A DNA stretch of 64,000 bases, taken from the NCBI GenBank assembly GCA_035048815.1, contig JAUCBN010000016.1:8052501-8116500 (forward strand), in the 5' to 3' direction. Positions 1 to 8,994 of the stretch are shown here, piece after piece. Positions within the stretch are counted from its first letter, which is position 1, and each line of letters starts with the position of its first letter. The position numbers and the translations under genes were made by a program. The stretch comes from Abelmoschus esculentus. Taxonomy: Eukaryota > Streptophyta > Magnoliopsida > Malvales > Malvaceae. The notes beneath the pieces are model-generated. The model had not been told where the DNA came from and ran no database searches. It worked only from the letters and a program-made list of their open reading frames with translations.

Positions 1-2
1 CA

Positions 3-608
3 GTGATGCTCCAACTAGCGGGTAGATCATATGTGCAACCTAAAGGAAAGATCAATGACATACTGGTAAGAGTGGATAAATTTATTTTTCCCATTAACTT
101 TCTTGTCCTTGATTGTGAAGCAGATGACAATGCACCGATCATCTTGGGGATACTTTTCCTTGCCATTGTACGCACACTCATTGATGTGGAAAAAGGACAG
201 TTGACAATGAGGGTTAATGACCAACAAGTCAAACTCAATGCTTTCCATAATTTAAAAAGACATGATGATCCAGAGGAGTGCAAAGTTATTCACACAGATG
301 CAAGAAGAAAAAATTCCTATCTCAATAACCATTGCCACAATAGTATGCTCGGTAGAAATATTGATGCTTGTTATGGTAGAATATTTGGCAATAAGAATAA
401 GCCAGAGGTGGAGGACGTTAATAGAACAACACACTCTCCAGGCACATTAAGGTCCAAATGGTCAGAATCACATAGTGCAGTAAAGATCAAATCAAAAAGG
501 GATGAACATGAGTTCAAGGAGAATGACCAACACTTGAAGCTTTATTCTGGCCAACAAGAGACAATCACCTTAGGAGATGCACTTGTATGCACTCCACCAG
601 TGATATAA
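3..608 (+). pseudogene. Athila-like retropepsin C-terminal half fused to integrase tail
   Basis: About 200 codons stay open to a TAA at 606-608; the 5' end is cut by the window. The first ~80 residues are the second half of an aspartic protease of the Athila type: VDKFIFPINFLVLDCEADD, then PIILGILFLA and LIDVEKGQLTMRV. The catalytic Asp lies outside the window. Residues ~150-190 (LRSKWSESHSAVKIKSKRDE, then HEFKENDQHLKLYSGQQ) look like the C-terminal tail of an Athila integrase, where the family has a GKLKSRWSGPF-type segment followed by a FKVNGQRLK-type segment. No RT, RNase H or integrase core lies between them. The same joint and the same ending (GDAL-CTPPV) occur in El-4. Probably non-functional here. 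Confidence 0.72.
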
Positions 609-700
609 TCTCTTTTCCTTATATCTATTATATTAGCATTAGTTTTAGTTTAAAGTTAATTTTTATTATATCTATTTTTATTTAATTATTTTTGTTGTTG

Positions 701-1083
701 ATTTTTTTAGGACAATAAGCAAGAATAATGGAGATGTAGTTCACAACAGGAAACATGCTACCGAGGCAGAAAATAGTGTCAGAGCTGTAGTAGTCTCAAC
801 GGGTAGAACAATGTAACGACTAGTTTGCCGAAATTCTCGCCGCGACAGTAAAAGCAAACGTCAGTAAAGGTTAAACGACTCCAAAACGGCTAGTGGTTCA
901 AACGACTACAAGGTCGAGGACTTTATAAGCACCATATCCCTCTTGAACTATTCACTTTTGCATTCTTGATTCTTTAGAATTTTTACCCAATCTCTCACTT
1001 GCTGAATTCTTTACAATCTCAAAGCTCTTTTAATTTTTTCAGAAACTTTCCAAGAAACTCTCTAAGAAATTTACTACTCATAC
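701..1083 (+). promoter_or_regulatory. Internal promoter-like leader of the Transposase_32 gene
   Basis: A T-rich run ending in AG (701-710) could be a splice acceptor. It is followed by ~370 bp of non-coding sequence with several ACCGAGGCAG / GCCGCGACAG motifs, a TATA-like box TATAAG at 924-929, and a conserved block (CTTGAACTATTCAC) about 25 nt downstream that could hold a start site. The start codon of the next gene is ~160 bp from the TATA box. The same order and spacing occur in El-2 (TATA at 6416) and El-4 (TATA at 19881). Promoter function is inferred from this conservation only. Confidence 0.5.
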
Positions 1084-2049
1084 ATGGCTACTTACAACCG
1101 CTTTATACCAGCCATTATCGAAGACCGTTTTAACATGTCTTTCATTTCTCGGCAGCTATGGGAAGAGCAAGAATTTCAACATCCTGATGAAGAAAATTAT
1201 GGCATTGAACATTACTTGTTTGACGAGATCAAATATCAAGATTGGAAGATCTTTTGCCTACAACCTACCCAGGCCAATACCACAATTGTACGTGAATTCT
1301 ATGCTCATGGGCCAAGCAAAGGCTCTCTGTATGTCCACTACCGAGGTAGGCCAGTCAGACTTGATGCTGAAACAATAAATTTGTTATACGGCCTAACCAC
1401 TATTCATGATGACCATGCTGCATTCATGGAGGACATCACCAATAAAGATTATGAGCTGATCAAAAATGACCTTTGCTACGATAATACTCATCGAGAAACC
1501 GGTGCCCATAGAGGATCGATAGCAAGGCAAAATCTTAGGCCTGAGGCCAAGCTTTGGAATACTTTCGTCAAAAGATACCTCATCCCAACCTCCCACAATA
1601 GCACGGTGGACCGAAGAAGATTGATGCTCATTCAATCAATCATCAACAAACGAAGCATCAATATTGGAGAGATAATATTACGAAAAATTTACCAGTGCGA
1701 TAAGAAGGACATATGACCCTTATATTTTTCTTGTTTAATTATTAGTATTTATAATGCTGCAGGTGTACCAATGGTAGAAACAGACGAATTCACCGCCCAA
1801 AGGCGTGGGTGGACTAGGGACTTCTGCCACAAAATCATGCAGATCATACAAGCAAAACCAGTCCAGGAAACTCCTCAGCAATACACTGCTGACACAACTA
1901 CTGGGGCATAATACATGACAGACATACCTAACACTGACCAACCCACTACCGCAGCAAACCCATACCAGGAGATACTTTAGAGGATGATAGCTATGGATCT
2001 TCGAAAGCAAAGATACATGGATTATGTAACACCCCAAATCTGGGCCTAG
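1084..2049 (+). pseudogene. Transposase_32-like (putative plant transposon protein), broken
   Basis: The frame starts at ATG 1084 (MATYNRF) and is open for 210 codons. It then meets TGA at 1714, TAA near 1909 and TAG at 1978, all in the same frame. The segment KLWNTFVKRYLIPTSHN followed by RRRLMLIQSIINKRSINIGE is the hallmark of a plant-only domain of unknown function that databases label putative plant transposon protein; it is not a known catalytic transposase. Translation continues past 1714 as AAGVPMVETDEF and ends in YQEIL-stop-RM. After 2025 the frame runs into foreign sequence and stops at 2047-2049. The copies in El-2 and El-4 give the comparison. Confidence 0.75.
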
Positions 2050-2061
2050 AAGTTTAGAGGC
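2026..2061 (+). repeat. LTR-edge fragment of another family at a deletion junction
   Basis: About 36 bp beginning GTAACACCCCAAAT and containing TGGGCCTA matches the start of the long LTR at 41943 (TGTAACACCCC then TTGGGCCTAA). It lies exactly where the Transposase_32 frame of El-1 is lost and just before the residual LTR end. It looks like filler captured during deletion, or the stub of an inserted and then lost element. Confidence 0.5.
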
Positions 2062-2182
2062 CAATTAAAAGGCATATTGAGTAAACCAATCCCTATAGAG
2101 ACGATATTTATTTGATATACTTATCACTTTATTATTTACGACGTGTTCACTTGCACAAATTACGCACTTTTGACACGCAACA
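2062..2182 (+). repeat. Residual 3' end of an LTR (El-1)
   Basis: This piece matches the terminal ~120 bp of the LTRs of El-2, El-4 and El-5: GGCATATTGAGTA, ACCAATCCCTATAGAGACGA, then TTATCACTTTATTATT and an end ACACGCAACA. The U3 and R parts are absent. The LTR end is put at 2182 because the related LTRs end in CGCATCA. Confidence 0.7.
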
Positions 2183-3428
2183 GAATGTTTAATACGTTTT
2201 GTGGTGATGAAAAAGAAACGAGAATGATGATGGAATGAGAGGATATGTAAGGATAGTGATATGGTGAAATGGAAAGAGTATCTTAAAGATACTCAAGGAA
2301 GAAAATAGGTTATAGTAAACCTAATCATGAACCTTATATTGATCTTTAAGGGGTGGTAATAAACGAACTTTGACCCTTTTAGTATATTAAACTAAAAGAA
2401 CCCGAAGTATCAAGATGGATAGAAAAGGGTTGACGCCACAAATACAAAAGTACATGATAAGTCGGTAAAGTTCTAAGAAGAACTAAACGAGAGAAAATTC
2501 TCATAAGTAATTTTATATAATCTGAATGGTGCGTTTACAAAATAAAATTCAATTCCTATTTATAGTTTTCTAAGGGGTTTTGCTGAAAATGCCTTTAACT
2601 ATTCGGATAACCATTCATTTGAATGGTGTCTTCCTCCAAATCTATTAGAAAAAATGTAACTTTTCGGTTCAACCTGCACAGTCTTCAGTAATTGGGTCAT
2701 ATATCGAGTTCCTGATATCGGATTGATGCGATTAGATATGAGTTGGAAAGATAAGAGATAAAGGAACAACTTTCATGAAGATATAGAAACCCAATTCATC
2801 TTGTTTCCTGCTCGAAATTAGCAAACAAGTGGACCATCATGAATTTGTTTAATGAAAAGTGTCATCTCTTTGTTTTGGCACCTACTTGCTTTCCCTCCTT
2901 GATTTTGGTGTCCAATATGGATGATAGACGAACATGATGCTTGATGAAGGGTAGGTGACCTTCGGGTGTTGAGTTGGGAGTGATAGCTAGAGTTGATATG
3001 AGCTACTCGAGTTGGGACTGAGCTGGATTGAACTAAGCTATCTAGTTGAAAGACTTAGCTAATGTTTGATGTTGAAATAATTTAATCCGAGCAGCCTTTA
3101 GCAAAGTGAGATGGTCCATTAGCTTCCTTATACTCTCTTCTAGTGTGAGGAGTGTTTTGGAGTTGACACGAATCTCCTAAGGCCTCGCTTTAAACTATGC
3201 TTCATTTGAGCTCATATGAGATTTGTGAGCTAACATGAAACTAGCCTTTAGTCCTTTAGGTACCGTAGGAGTGTTCCATGCATTTCCCAGCTATTCTGAA
3301 GTTGGCTCCTTGTTTTTTTAGCAATGCTTTCCGTTTAACTTCTTCTAAGCTGACTGAGTTGACACCGAGCTAATACTTACTCCTTGAACTGTAGGTAAGT
3401 CCTATGAAGAAAGCATAATAATAGAAAT
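2183..3428. other. Unclassified AT-rich interval, possibly a reversed LTR
   Basis: No coding frame is supported. On the minus strand there is a TATA-like CTATAAATAGG near 2560-2570 followed by pyrimidine-rich sequence, as in the U3/R region of an LTR. No partner copy is present in the window and I could not fix termini or a target duplication. The last five bases (GAAAT, 3424-3428) are the target duplication of El-2. Confidence 0.3.
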
Positions 3429-4490
3429 TGATGAGTGTTTAAAAAGGCTATTATTTACTGTTCTTTTCCTCAACAATATGTACTCATTGCCCATTAATTT
3501 GAACTGATACATATACTTCTTGTTCAATAATCGATATTTTCTTACCACGACATATAAAGATGATATTTGTAAGAAAAGAAGACTTTATGACTTATTTTTG
3601 TTTAGTTGCAAGAAATACCTGCCGAGGAAGCAGCAGTGCCGAAGGCAGAACCAATACCGAGACAGCAGCACTGTCAAGGACAGAAACAATGTCGCGGCAA
3701 GATTGTATTCTTCAATATAATATGTTCTAAGCTTTCTTAGGGTTAGGTGAAGGTTGTTGAATATTAGTGTGACAAGATTGTATTTTATTTCTTTGTTTTA
3801 ATACAATAAGAATATTAAAGTTTGCTTATCCTATTGCCATTCTTTGTTCTTTCATTCAAACTCGAGAGAGTAGTTTGTAAGTAATCTATTTATCTAATAT
3901 CGAGAGAGTTAGATTCATGAAATAGGTAAGTGCAGTGTTGTACACACTAACTCGACCTAAATATAGGTTAAGAGTGTTAGCGGCTAAAACAAGTGTGAGA
4001 TTGGTTGGTGATTATAATTAATTCACGCCGAGAGGTATCATCAAGGACTAGTTATTAACAGTATTTCGACTTAGAGATAAGCAGAATCATTCAAAGACAC
4101 TTTGCCGAACTTCGGTAATTCTGCCCAAGAGCAAGAGATTACCGCGGCAGAGAACACTGTCGCTGCTGAGACAGTATCTGCAGTACTACCGAGCTAGTGC
4201 AGTGCCATTGTATTGAACAAGAACAGATCAATCAAATCCACTATATGATACAACTGTATCCTACCCATTCTCTCTATTTGTTCTCAACCTTTTATTTAAG
4301 TTTTTGTTCTTTAGTTATTCAATAAATCTTTTTACTTGTGTTTTTATTTTATTAACTTCAGGAGCAAGAAAGGAGAATGAGGCATATTAAGTACACCAGT
4401 CCCTGCGGAGAACGATATTCGACAAATACTTATCATTATATTACTTGACGTGTACACTTGTACTTAAATACGCTTTTTATACACGCCTCA
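3429..4490 (+). repeat. El-2 5' LTR, internally deleted
   Basis: 1062 bp against 1351 bp for the 3' LTR. The missing ~290 bp correspond to the 3'-LTR stretch from the CCGCGGCAG motif (about 9262) to just before TTCTTCAATA (about 9565), which includes the TATA box at 9493. This copy has therefore lost its core promoter. The downstream part keeps the conserved LTR core (GGTGATTATAATTAATTCAC, ATTTCGACTTAGAGATAAGC) seen in every LTR of this group. Confidence 0.88.
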
Positions 4491-4496
4491 AGTTTT

Positions 4497-4514
4497 TGGC
4501 GCTGTTATCGGGAA
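4497..4514 (+). other. Primer-binding site, tRNA-Asp type, decayed
   Basis: TGGCGCTGTTATCGGGAA lies 6 bp after the LTR end. The complement of the plant tRNA-Asp(GUC) 3' end is TGGCGCCGTTGCCGGGGA; 14 of 18 positions match and all four differences are C-to-T or G-to-A transitions. This is the usual Athila/Tat primer site. Confidence 0.85.
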
Positions 4515-4601
4515 CTGACAACTAAATTTTGTTTTCTTTATTTTCTTGCTTTTATTTATTTTTACTAATATATTTTCTTTTTCTTAAAAAAAAAGAATTA
4601 G

Positions 4602-4868
4602 GTGTGTTTCAAGTTGAAGGCTTTTCAAGATCCAAGGAGAAAGAAAAAAAAATCTATTCGGGAGTTGATGTTGGATGATATGAATCAAACCAATCAAGAA
4701 TTCCCTATATTATATGATAATTATCTATGCCAACCAAGAGCAACCCAACAAGTTCATGCCTGCGCAAAGTTTTGCTTTAATTATGGAGATGATCATTTGG
4801 TTAGCAATTGCCCGTACAATACTGGAACATATGACCCCATAGAGAACAATAGATGGAATCAACAATAA
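4602..4868 (+). pseudogene. Gag remnant with a broken zinc knuckle (El-2)
   Basis: About 88 codons remain open to the TAA at 4866-4868; the first codon seen is GTG, so the original start is probably lost. The frame has a basic stretch (PRRKKKKS), then CFNYGDDHLVSNCPYN, which resembles the Athila gag knuckle C-x2-C-G-x2-H-x4-C with the second Cys changed to Tyr. The long gag core found in El-4 is absent, so El-2 keeps only a short gag-like piece near its leader. Weak but specific resemblance. Confidence 0.5.
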
Positions 4869-4923
4869 AATCTTCATGGTATGATCAAAACATTCAAAAT
4901 TTTTTTACCATGACAATTTTGTT

Positions 4924-5739
4924 GATGTTACAGATATGCCATGGCAATACAATTCTTCTCAAGAGTATCCAAATTCATCGGAGAAAACATTGAAAGCATC
5001 AATGGTTAGAATTGAAGAATTAATGACACAACAATCAAGATACATGGATGCACCCTTAAGAGATTCGGAAAATCAATTGCAGAGATCCATATATGCCATG
5101 GAGAACATGACCTAACAATCAATCCAAACACTAGAGGACAAAGAGAAAATTTCGGAACCTCTAAGTCTAAAACATGTTGATGAGAAAGACTGTCAAACAA
5201 CAAATAAGTCTACAGAGATTTCTACCGCGACAGTAGAGAAGCCTGAACAGGGCAATGTTACAATACCATTCAACAAGACTGATGAGAGTAATGCTATAGA
5301 AAATTATGAGGAGTCTGATTCCCATGATGTTACATTGATGCTGAAGAAGGAATATGAGGATTACTCTCACTCATAATTGTCGGGGCAATTACATGACAAC
5401 ATGCTCAATCAATAAGATGGCGATGCCATGATAATAGAATATGAGATGATAAAGATTGAACCTTTTAAATTCTTTAAAAACTCATATCTTCCATTGCAGG
5501 CATATTCCGAGGAATCAACATTCCAAGATTTGAAGCCATTCCAAATATGATTTGATTGTTTGGAAAATAATATTAATGTGGTAATTCCATTTAATGTTAG
5601 TTCCAAGCTAGAGTCTATACTGATGGAGATTACTGAGAAGAATAAAAAACAATGTGGATTGATTCTTGAAGACTTCAAGAAAGATTGTTCTTCACTTGAC
5701 TTACACCGAATTTTGGCAAAAGATTGCAACAACAATTAG
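4924..5739 (+). pseudogene. Decayed 272-codon frame of unknown function (El-2)
   Basis: One frame reads from GAT 4924 to TAG 5737-5739 with only four internal stops (5113 TAA, 5374 TAA, 5413 TAA, 5548 TGA), far fewer than the other frames of this AT-rich stretch. The translation begins DVTDMPWQYNSSQEYPNSS, is hydrophilic and acidic in the middle (DESNAIENYEESDSHDV), and later reads FKFFKNSYLPLQAYSEES and LILEDFKKDCSSLDLHRI. I do not recognise a domain. By position it occupies the place of gag C-terminus/pol. It may be an accessory gag-like protein of this subfamily. Confidence 0.5.
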
Positions 5740-6192
5740 CTATCACAGTAATCACCACGACAACAAAGGCTATATCCAACAATGATGGAAGTTAACGATA
5801 ATGAGATAATTAAGTGGTTAAATGTTAATATAGCTTTTTTCTAACAATTTATTTTTGCCTTTAGAAACAATATCAAGATGGAGGACATGCATAGATTTCA
5901 AGAGATCATGAAAGAAAGACACCTCCACCAAGATAATACAAAGGAGACGATCCGTACTCATTATGGCCCAACCCTTTTTGGGCAAAATTATAACTCGATA
6001 GAGGGTGCAGATGAATTTTAAGAAATATCGGAAACGACCCTCCATAAGTTTTCTTTATATTCCTATTTCATATTAATCTTTTTTTTATTTTATTTGGTAT
6101 TTTCATGAATTCTCTTAATTATGGTATTTAGGAATAATTATCTTCTCATTACTTGAATGTTTTTCTCTTTATTTATGTTTGTCGTTTTTAAA
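5740..6192. other. Non-coding spacer between decayed frame and leader (El-2)
   Basis: A short frame near 5874-6020 (MEDMHRFQEIMKERH) may be the last piece of the decayed coding region. The rest is T-rich, like the stretches at 610-700 and 19583-19683 that separate pol-end and Transposase_32 leader in El-1 and El-4. Confidence 0.35.
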
Positions 6193-6579
6193 GGTTAGGA
6201 CAATAAAGCAAGAATAACAGATAAACAATGCACAACAGAAAGTCTGCTATCGCGGCAGAGCACAATGTCAGAGCTACAGTAGTTATAACGGGCAGAAACA
6301 GTGTAACGGTTATCTGCCGAATTTTCTACCGCGGCAGTTAATGCTAGCATTTAATATTTGAAACGGTAGAGAAGCCAAACGGCTAGAAATTTAAACGGCT
6401 ATATCTGCCGAGGCCTATATAAGCAACTTCCTTCTTGAAACTATTCACTTTGCATTCTTTGTTAATCTTGCCAAATCTTCCTCACAAGACTCTCTGCAAT
6501 CTTACGTTCATTCTTGCATCTCTTCAGATCAATTCTAAAAAAACATCTCACCAACATCCCAAATACTCAAGAATCATCC
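6193..6579 (+). promoter_or_regulatory. Internal promoter-like leader of the Transposase_32 gene (El-2)
   Basis: Starts at GGTTAGGACAATAAAGCAAG, similar to 707-720 and 19680-19692. It contains three GC palindrome-like motifs (ATCGCGGCAG, ACCGCGGCAG, GCCGAGGCC), a TATA box TATATAAG at 6416-6423, and the conserved CTTGAAACTATTCACTTTGC block downstream. The ATG of the next gene is at 6580, ~160 bp from the TATA box. Confidence 0.5.
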
Positions 6580-8116
6580 ATGGCCACTTACAATCGCTTT
6601 TATCCTGCTGCTGTTGTTGAAAGATTCAACAGATCTTTTACCACTTGGCAGTTGTTGGAAGAATAAGGATTTCAAATCAAGAAAGAGGAGAATTTTGGCC
6701 ACGACAACTACTTAATGGACAAAATTACATACCAAGAATGAGAATTCTTCTGCACGCAACCACGGTCGTCTAATGCAACAATAGTGCAAGAATTTTACGC
6801 ACATTTGCTGAGAGAGGGCAACCTATTTGTCCACTACCGAGGAAAACCTATCTATCTTGACGCAGAAGTAATTAATGACTTTTATAAAATCATCCCCATC
6901 AGTAATGGACATGCCGAATTCATGGAAAGGATCACCACCCAAGACTACGAGCTAATCAAGGATGACCTTTGTTACGATAACACTTCCATGGGAAACCGGT
7001 GCCCATAGAGGTTCGTGACAAGGCAAAGCCTCAAGCCCGAGGCAAAAATGTGGTGCATATTTGTCAAGAGACGCCTTATGCCTACTTCCCACAACAGTAC
7101 AGTGGACCGAAAAAGATTAGTGTTGATCCACTCAATTATCAACAAGAGAAGCATCGATGTTGGAGAGATCATCCTTCAAGAAATTTATGATTGCGGTAAA
7201 AAAGAAAGAGGTCCTTTATATTTTCCTTGTTTAATCTCTGCCTTATGCATTGCTGCAGGTGTCCCAATAGAAGAAACATATGAATACACAAATCAAAGAC
7301 AAGGCTGGACCAGAGAATTCTGCCATAGAGTGATGCAGATAACGCAAGCAGATCCAGTGTAGGCAACACCCCAACAGTTCACTGCTGACTACACTGCCGG
7401 AGGGCAGTACACAACAGACGTGCCAGACACTGCCGAGGCCCCTATCGCAGTAGATGCATACCAGGAGATTCTATAAAGGATGACATACATGAACCTCCGA
7501 CAACAACAATATATAGAGTATCAGAGAGACTTCAACAACACTCTCGCACACATGATGACACAAATTTCCCCTCTTAAGGAATGCAATTTCCAGAATTTCC
7601 AGCAAATATATTTATCACTGCCGTGCCTTACACAGAAACTATCCCTGACCTAGGGCCAAGACCATTCTTCGTTGCAAGAACACAACAACAATTCCATGGT
7701 GCCGAACCATCCAGACCAGCAGACACTGCCGCGACATCTTTCACCAGCAAGCGACCATAAAAAAGGAGAGCTGTTTACAACTCTCCACCAAACTGCCCCA
7801 TCCCAATGGCCAGCCTCTCTAGGTACAGTCTCTTTAGGGAGATTGATGAGTATGTCCATCACAACTCACCACACCATCAGCAAGCAGTCCCATATGTTGA
7901 GGTAGAAGGAGGAACACACATGATGCAGACAGAAGTACTCAGTGACGAAAAAGAAGGCGAAGAAGTCACTGCCCCAAGACCGAAGCCAACACCCAAAAGA
8001 GTGTAGCCCCTAGACAAGAAACGATACAACATTCACCAGGACAAGGGTCCAAAATAAAAGCATCGGCAGGAAAACCTACAAGAGCAACTGTTTCTAGTAG
8101 CTCTTCAGAATCATAA
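6580..8116 (+). pseudogene. Transposase_32-like gene with acidic tail (El-2), broken
   Basis: ATG 6580 starts MATYNRFYPAAVVERF. In-frame stops occur at about 6663 (TAA) and 6740 (TGA), a frameshift near 6990 splits CYDNT from the core, and further stops lie at about 7360 (TAG) and 7474 (TAA). The core EAKMWCIFVKRRLMPTSHNS plus RKRLVLIHSIINKRSIDVGE is clear at 7030-7190. After YQEIL-stop-RM the frame continues with QQQYIEYQRDFNNTLAHM and, after shifts, ends in an acidic/proline tail (DEKEGEEVTAPRPKPTPKRV) with a stop near 8114. The matching tail in El-9 is intact at 50769-51083. Confidence 0.72.
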
Positions 8117-8562
8117 TAAAATTACTGTCTTTGTTTTTTTATTTTCTTGTACTTGCTGTGAGATTTGAGCATCGAGGATAATGCTCAGTTTTAGTTTGGG
8201 GGGGTATATGAGTGCACTGCCAAGGGCAACCCACTATCGAGCGGTAATACCAGAAAAAGAAGTAATTTGATGCCTTAATTCAAAATTTTTTTCTTTATAC
8301 CTACCTTTACTTGAAATAATTGTCTTTACTTTTGCACTGCCTTACATCATTTTTGCCTTAGTTTATTCTTTTAAGGCTTTAGAAATCTTTCTCCTTACCA
8401 TGACTAGGTTCTGTTTTGAAGAAATAACCTTGGAATACTTAAGGAATAGAACTTAGAAGCTTACTATAAGGTTAGAATAAACAAACACTTTTGGGACTTG
8501 TTTGATTTAGGAGATCTTTTAATGAACTTAGATGATAAAGACTTAGATTCTAAGGAATGTGA

Positions 8563-8701
8563 CTAGAGGTGCCTACCACTGGCTCTAGGAAATTACTCTT
8601 CTTCATGCTAGAGGTGCCCAAAACCGGCTTTAGTATGCCTAAAGAAAAGAAAGAAAAATAGAAGGAAGCACAACTCTTGAGGTGCCCAAAACAGGCTCAA
8701 G
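8563..8701 (+). repeat. Array of three 26-nt stem-loop repeats (El-2)
   Basis: Copies at 8563-8588, 8608-8633 and 8676-8701, each exactly 26 nt. The arms are CTAGAG/CTCTAG, CTAGAG/CTTTAG (G-U pair in RNA) and CTTGAG/CTCAAG; the interior is conserved (GGTGCC, 4-5 variable bases, then a CYGG-type motif). The array lies in the 3' untranslated region, after the Transposase_32 tail and before the polypurine tract. The same arrays occur in El-4, El-5 and El-9. An RNA function is inferred from co-variation of the arms. Confidence 0.75.
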
Positions 8702-8954
8702 TGATTGATGTTTTTAGAAGAGAAATAACCTTTCCAAATCTACTTGTCTTGAACTTAGAGTTAATCTAAGAAAGCCTTTAATCAACCTTGTCCACAAAAA
8801 CCCACACACTCACGTAATCTTATAGTTTATTTCCGAGTAAAAATCTTTGAGTAAAGTAAAGGTTAAGACTAAAAGACATACATAGTTATGGTGGGGAAAA
8901 TAGATGGAAAAATAAGACCAAGGGAGAATAAGGTTCGGTAATTTGATGTTTTGC

Positions 8955-8994
8955 ATTGCTTGAGGACAAGCAATAGTTCGAGTTTGGGGGTATT
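8955..8994 (+). other. Hairpin plus polypurine tract next to the 3' LTR (El-2)
   Basis: ATTGCTTG-AGGA-CAAGCAAT (8955-8974) is a perfect 8-bp stem with a 4-nt loop. It is followed by the purine-rich tract GTTTGGGGGTATT (8982-8994) that abuts the LTR start at 8995. The tract is the plus-strand primer site. The hairpin is kept in El-4, El-5 (twice) and El-9. Confidence 0.8.

Larger units (their letters stand above)
1..2182 (+). mobile_element. El-1: 3' part of a pol-less Athila-like LTR retrotransposon
   Basis: The element enters from the left edge. It holds, in order, a protease/integrase-tail open frame (3-608), a non-coding leader with a TATA-like box (about 701-1083), a Transposase_32-like gene (1084 to about 2025), and then only the last ~120 bp of an LTR ending ACACGCAACA near 2182. 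The same order occurs in El-4 at 18669-20947. The part that should lie between the Transposase_32 gene and the LTR end (gene tail, stem-loop array, polypurine tract, most of the 3' LTR) is missing, and a short piece of an unrelated LTR edge sits at the junction. Assignment to Athila/Tat rests on the protease flank and the LTR-end similarity to El-2, El-4 and El-5. Confidence 0.8.

Noticed and set aside
1084..2049. Calling the Transposase_32 gene a true DNA-transposon transposase
   Set aside because: It sits inside LTR elements upstream of the polypurine tract in three copies, has no visible DDE or zinc-finger motif, and the database name is historical.
5409..5735. 108-codon minus-strand frame
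   Set aside because: Antisense to the coherent decayed plus frame 4924-5739, which explains the lack of minus-strand stops.
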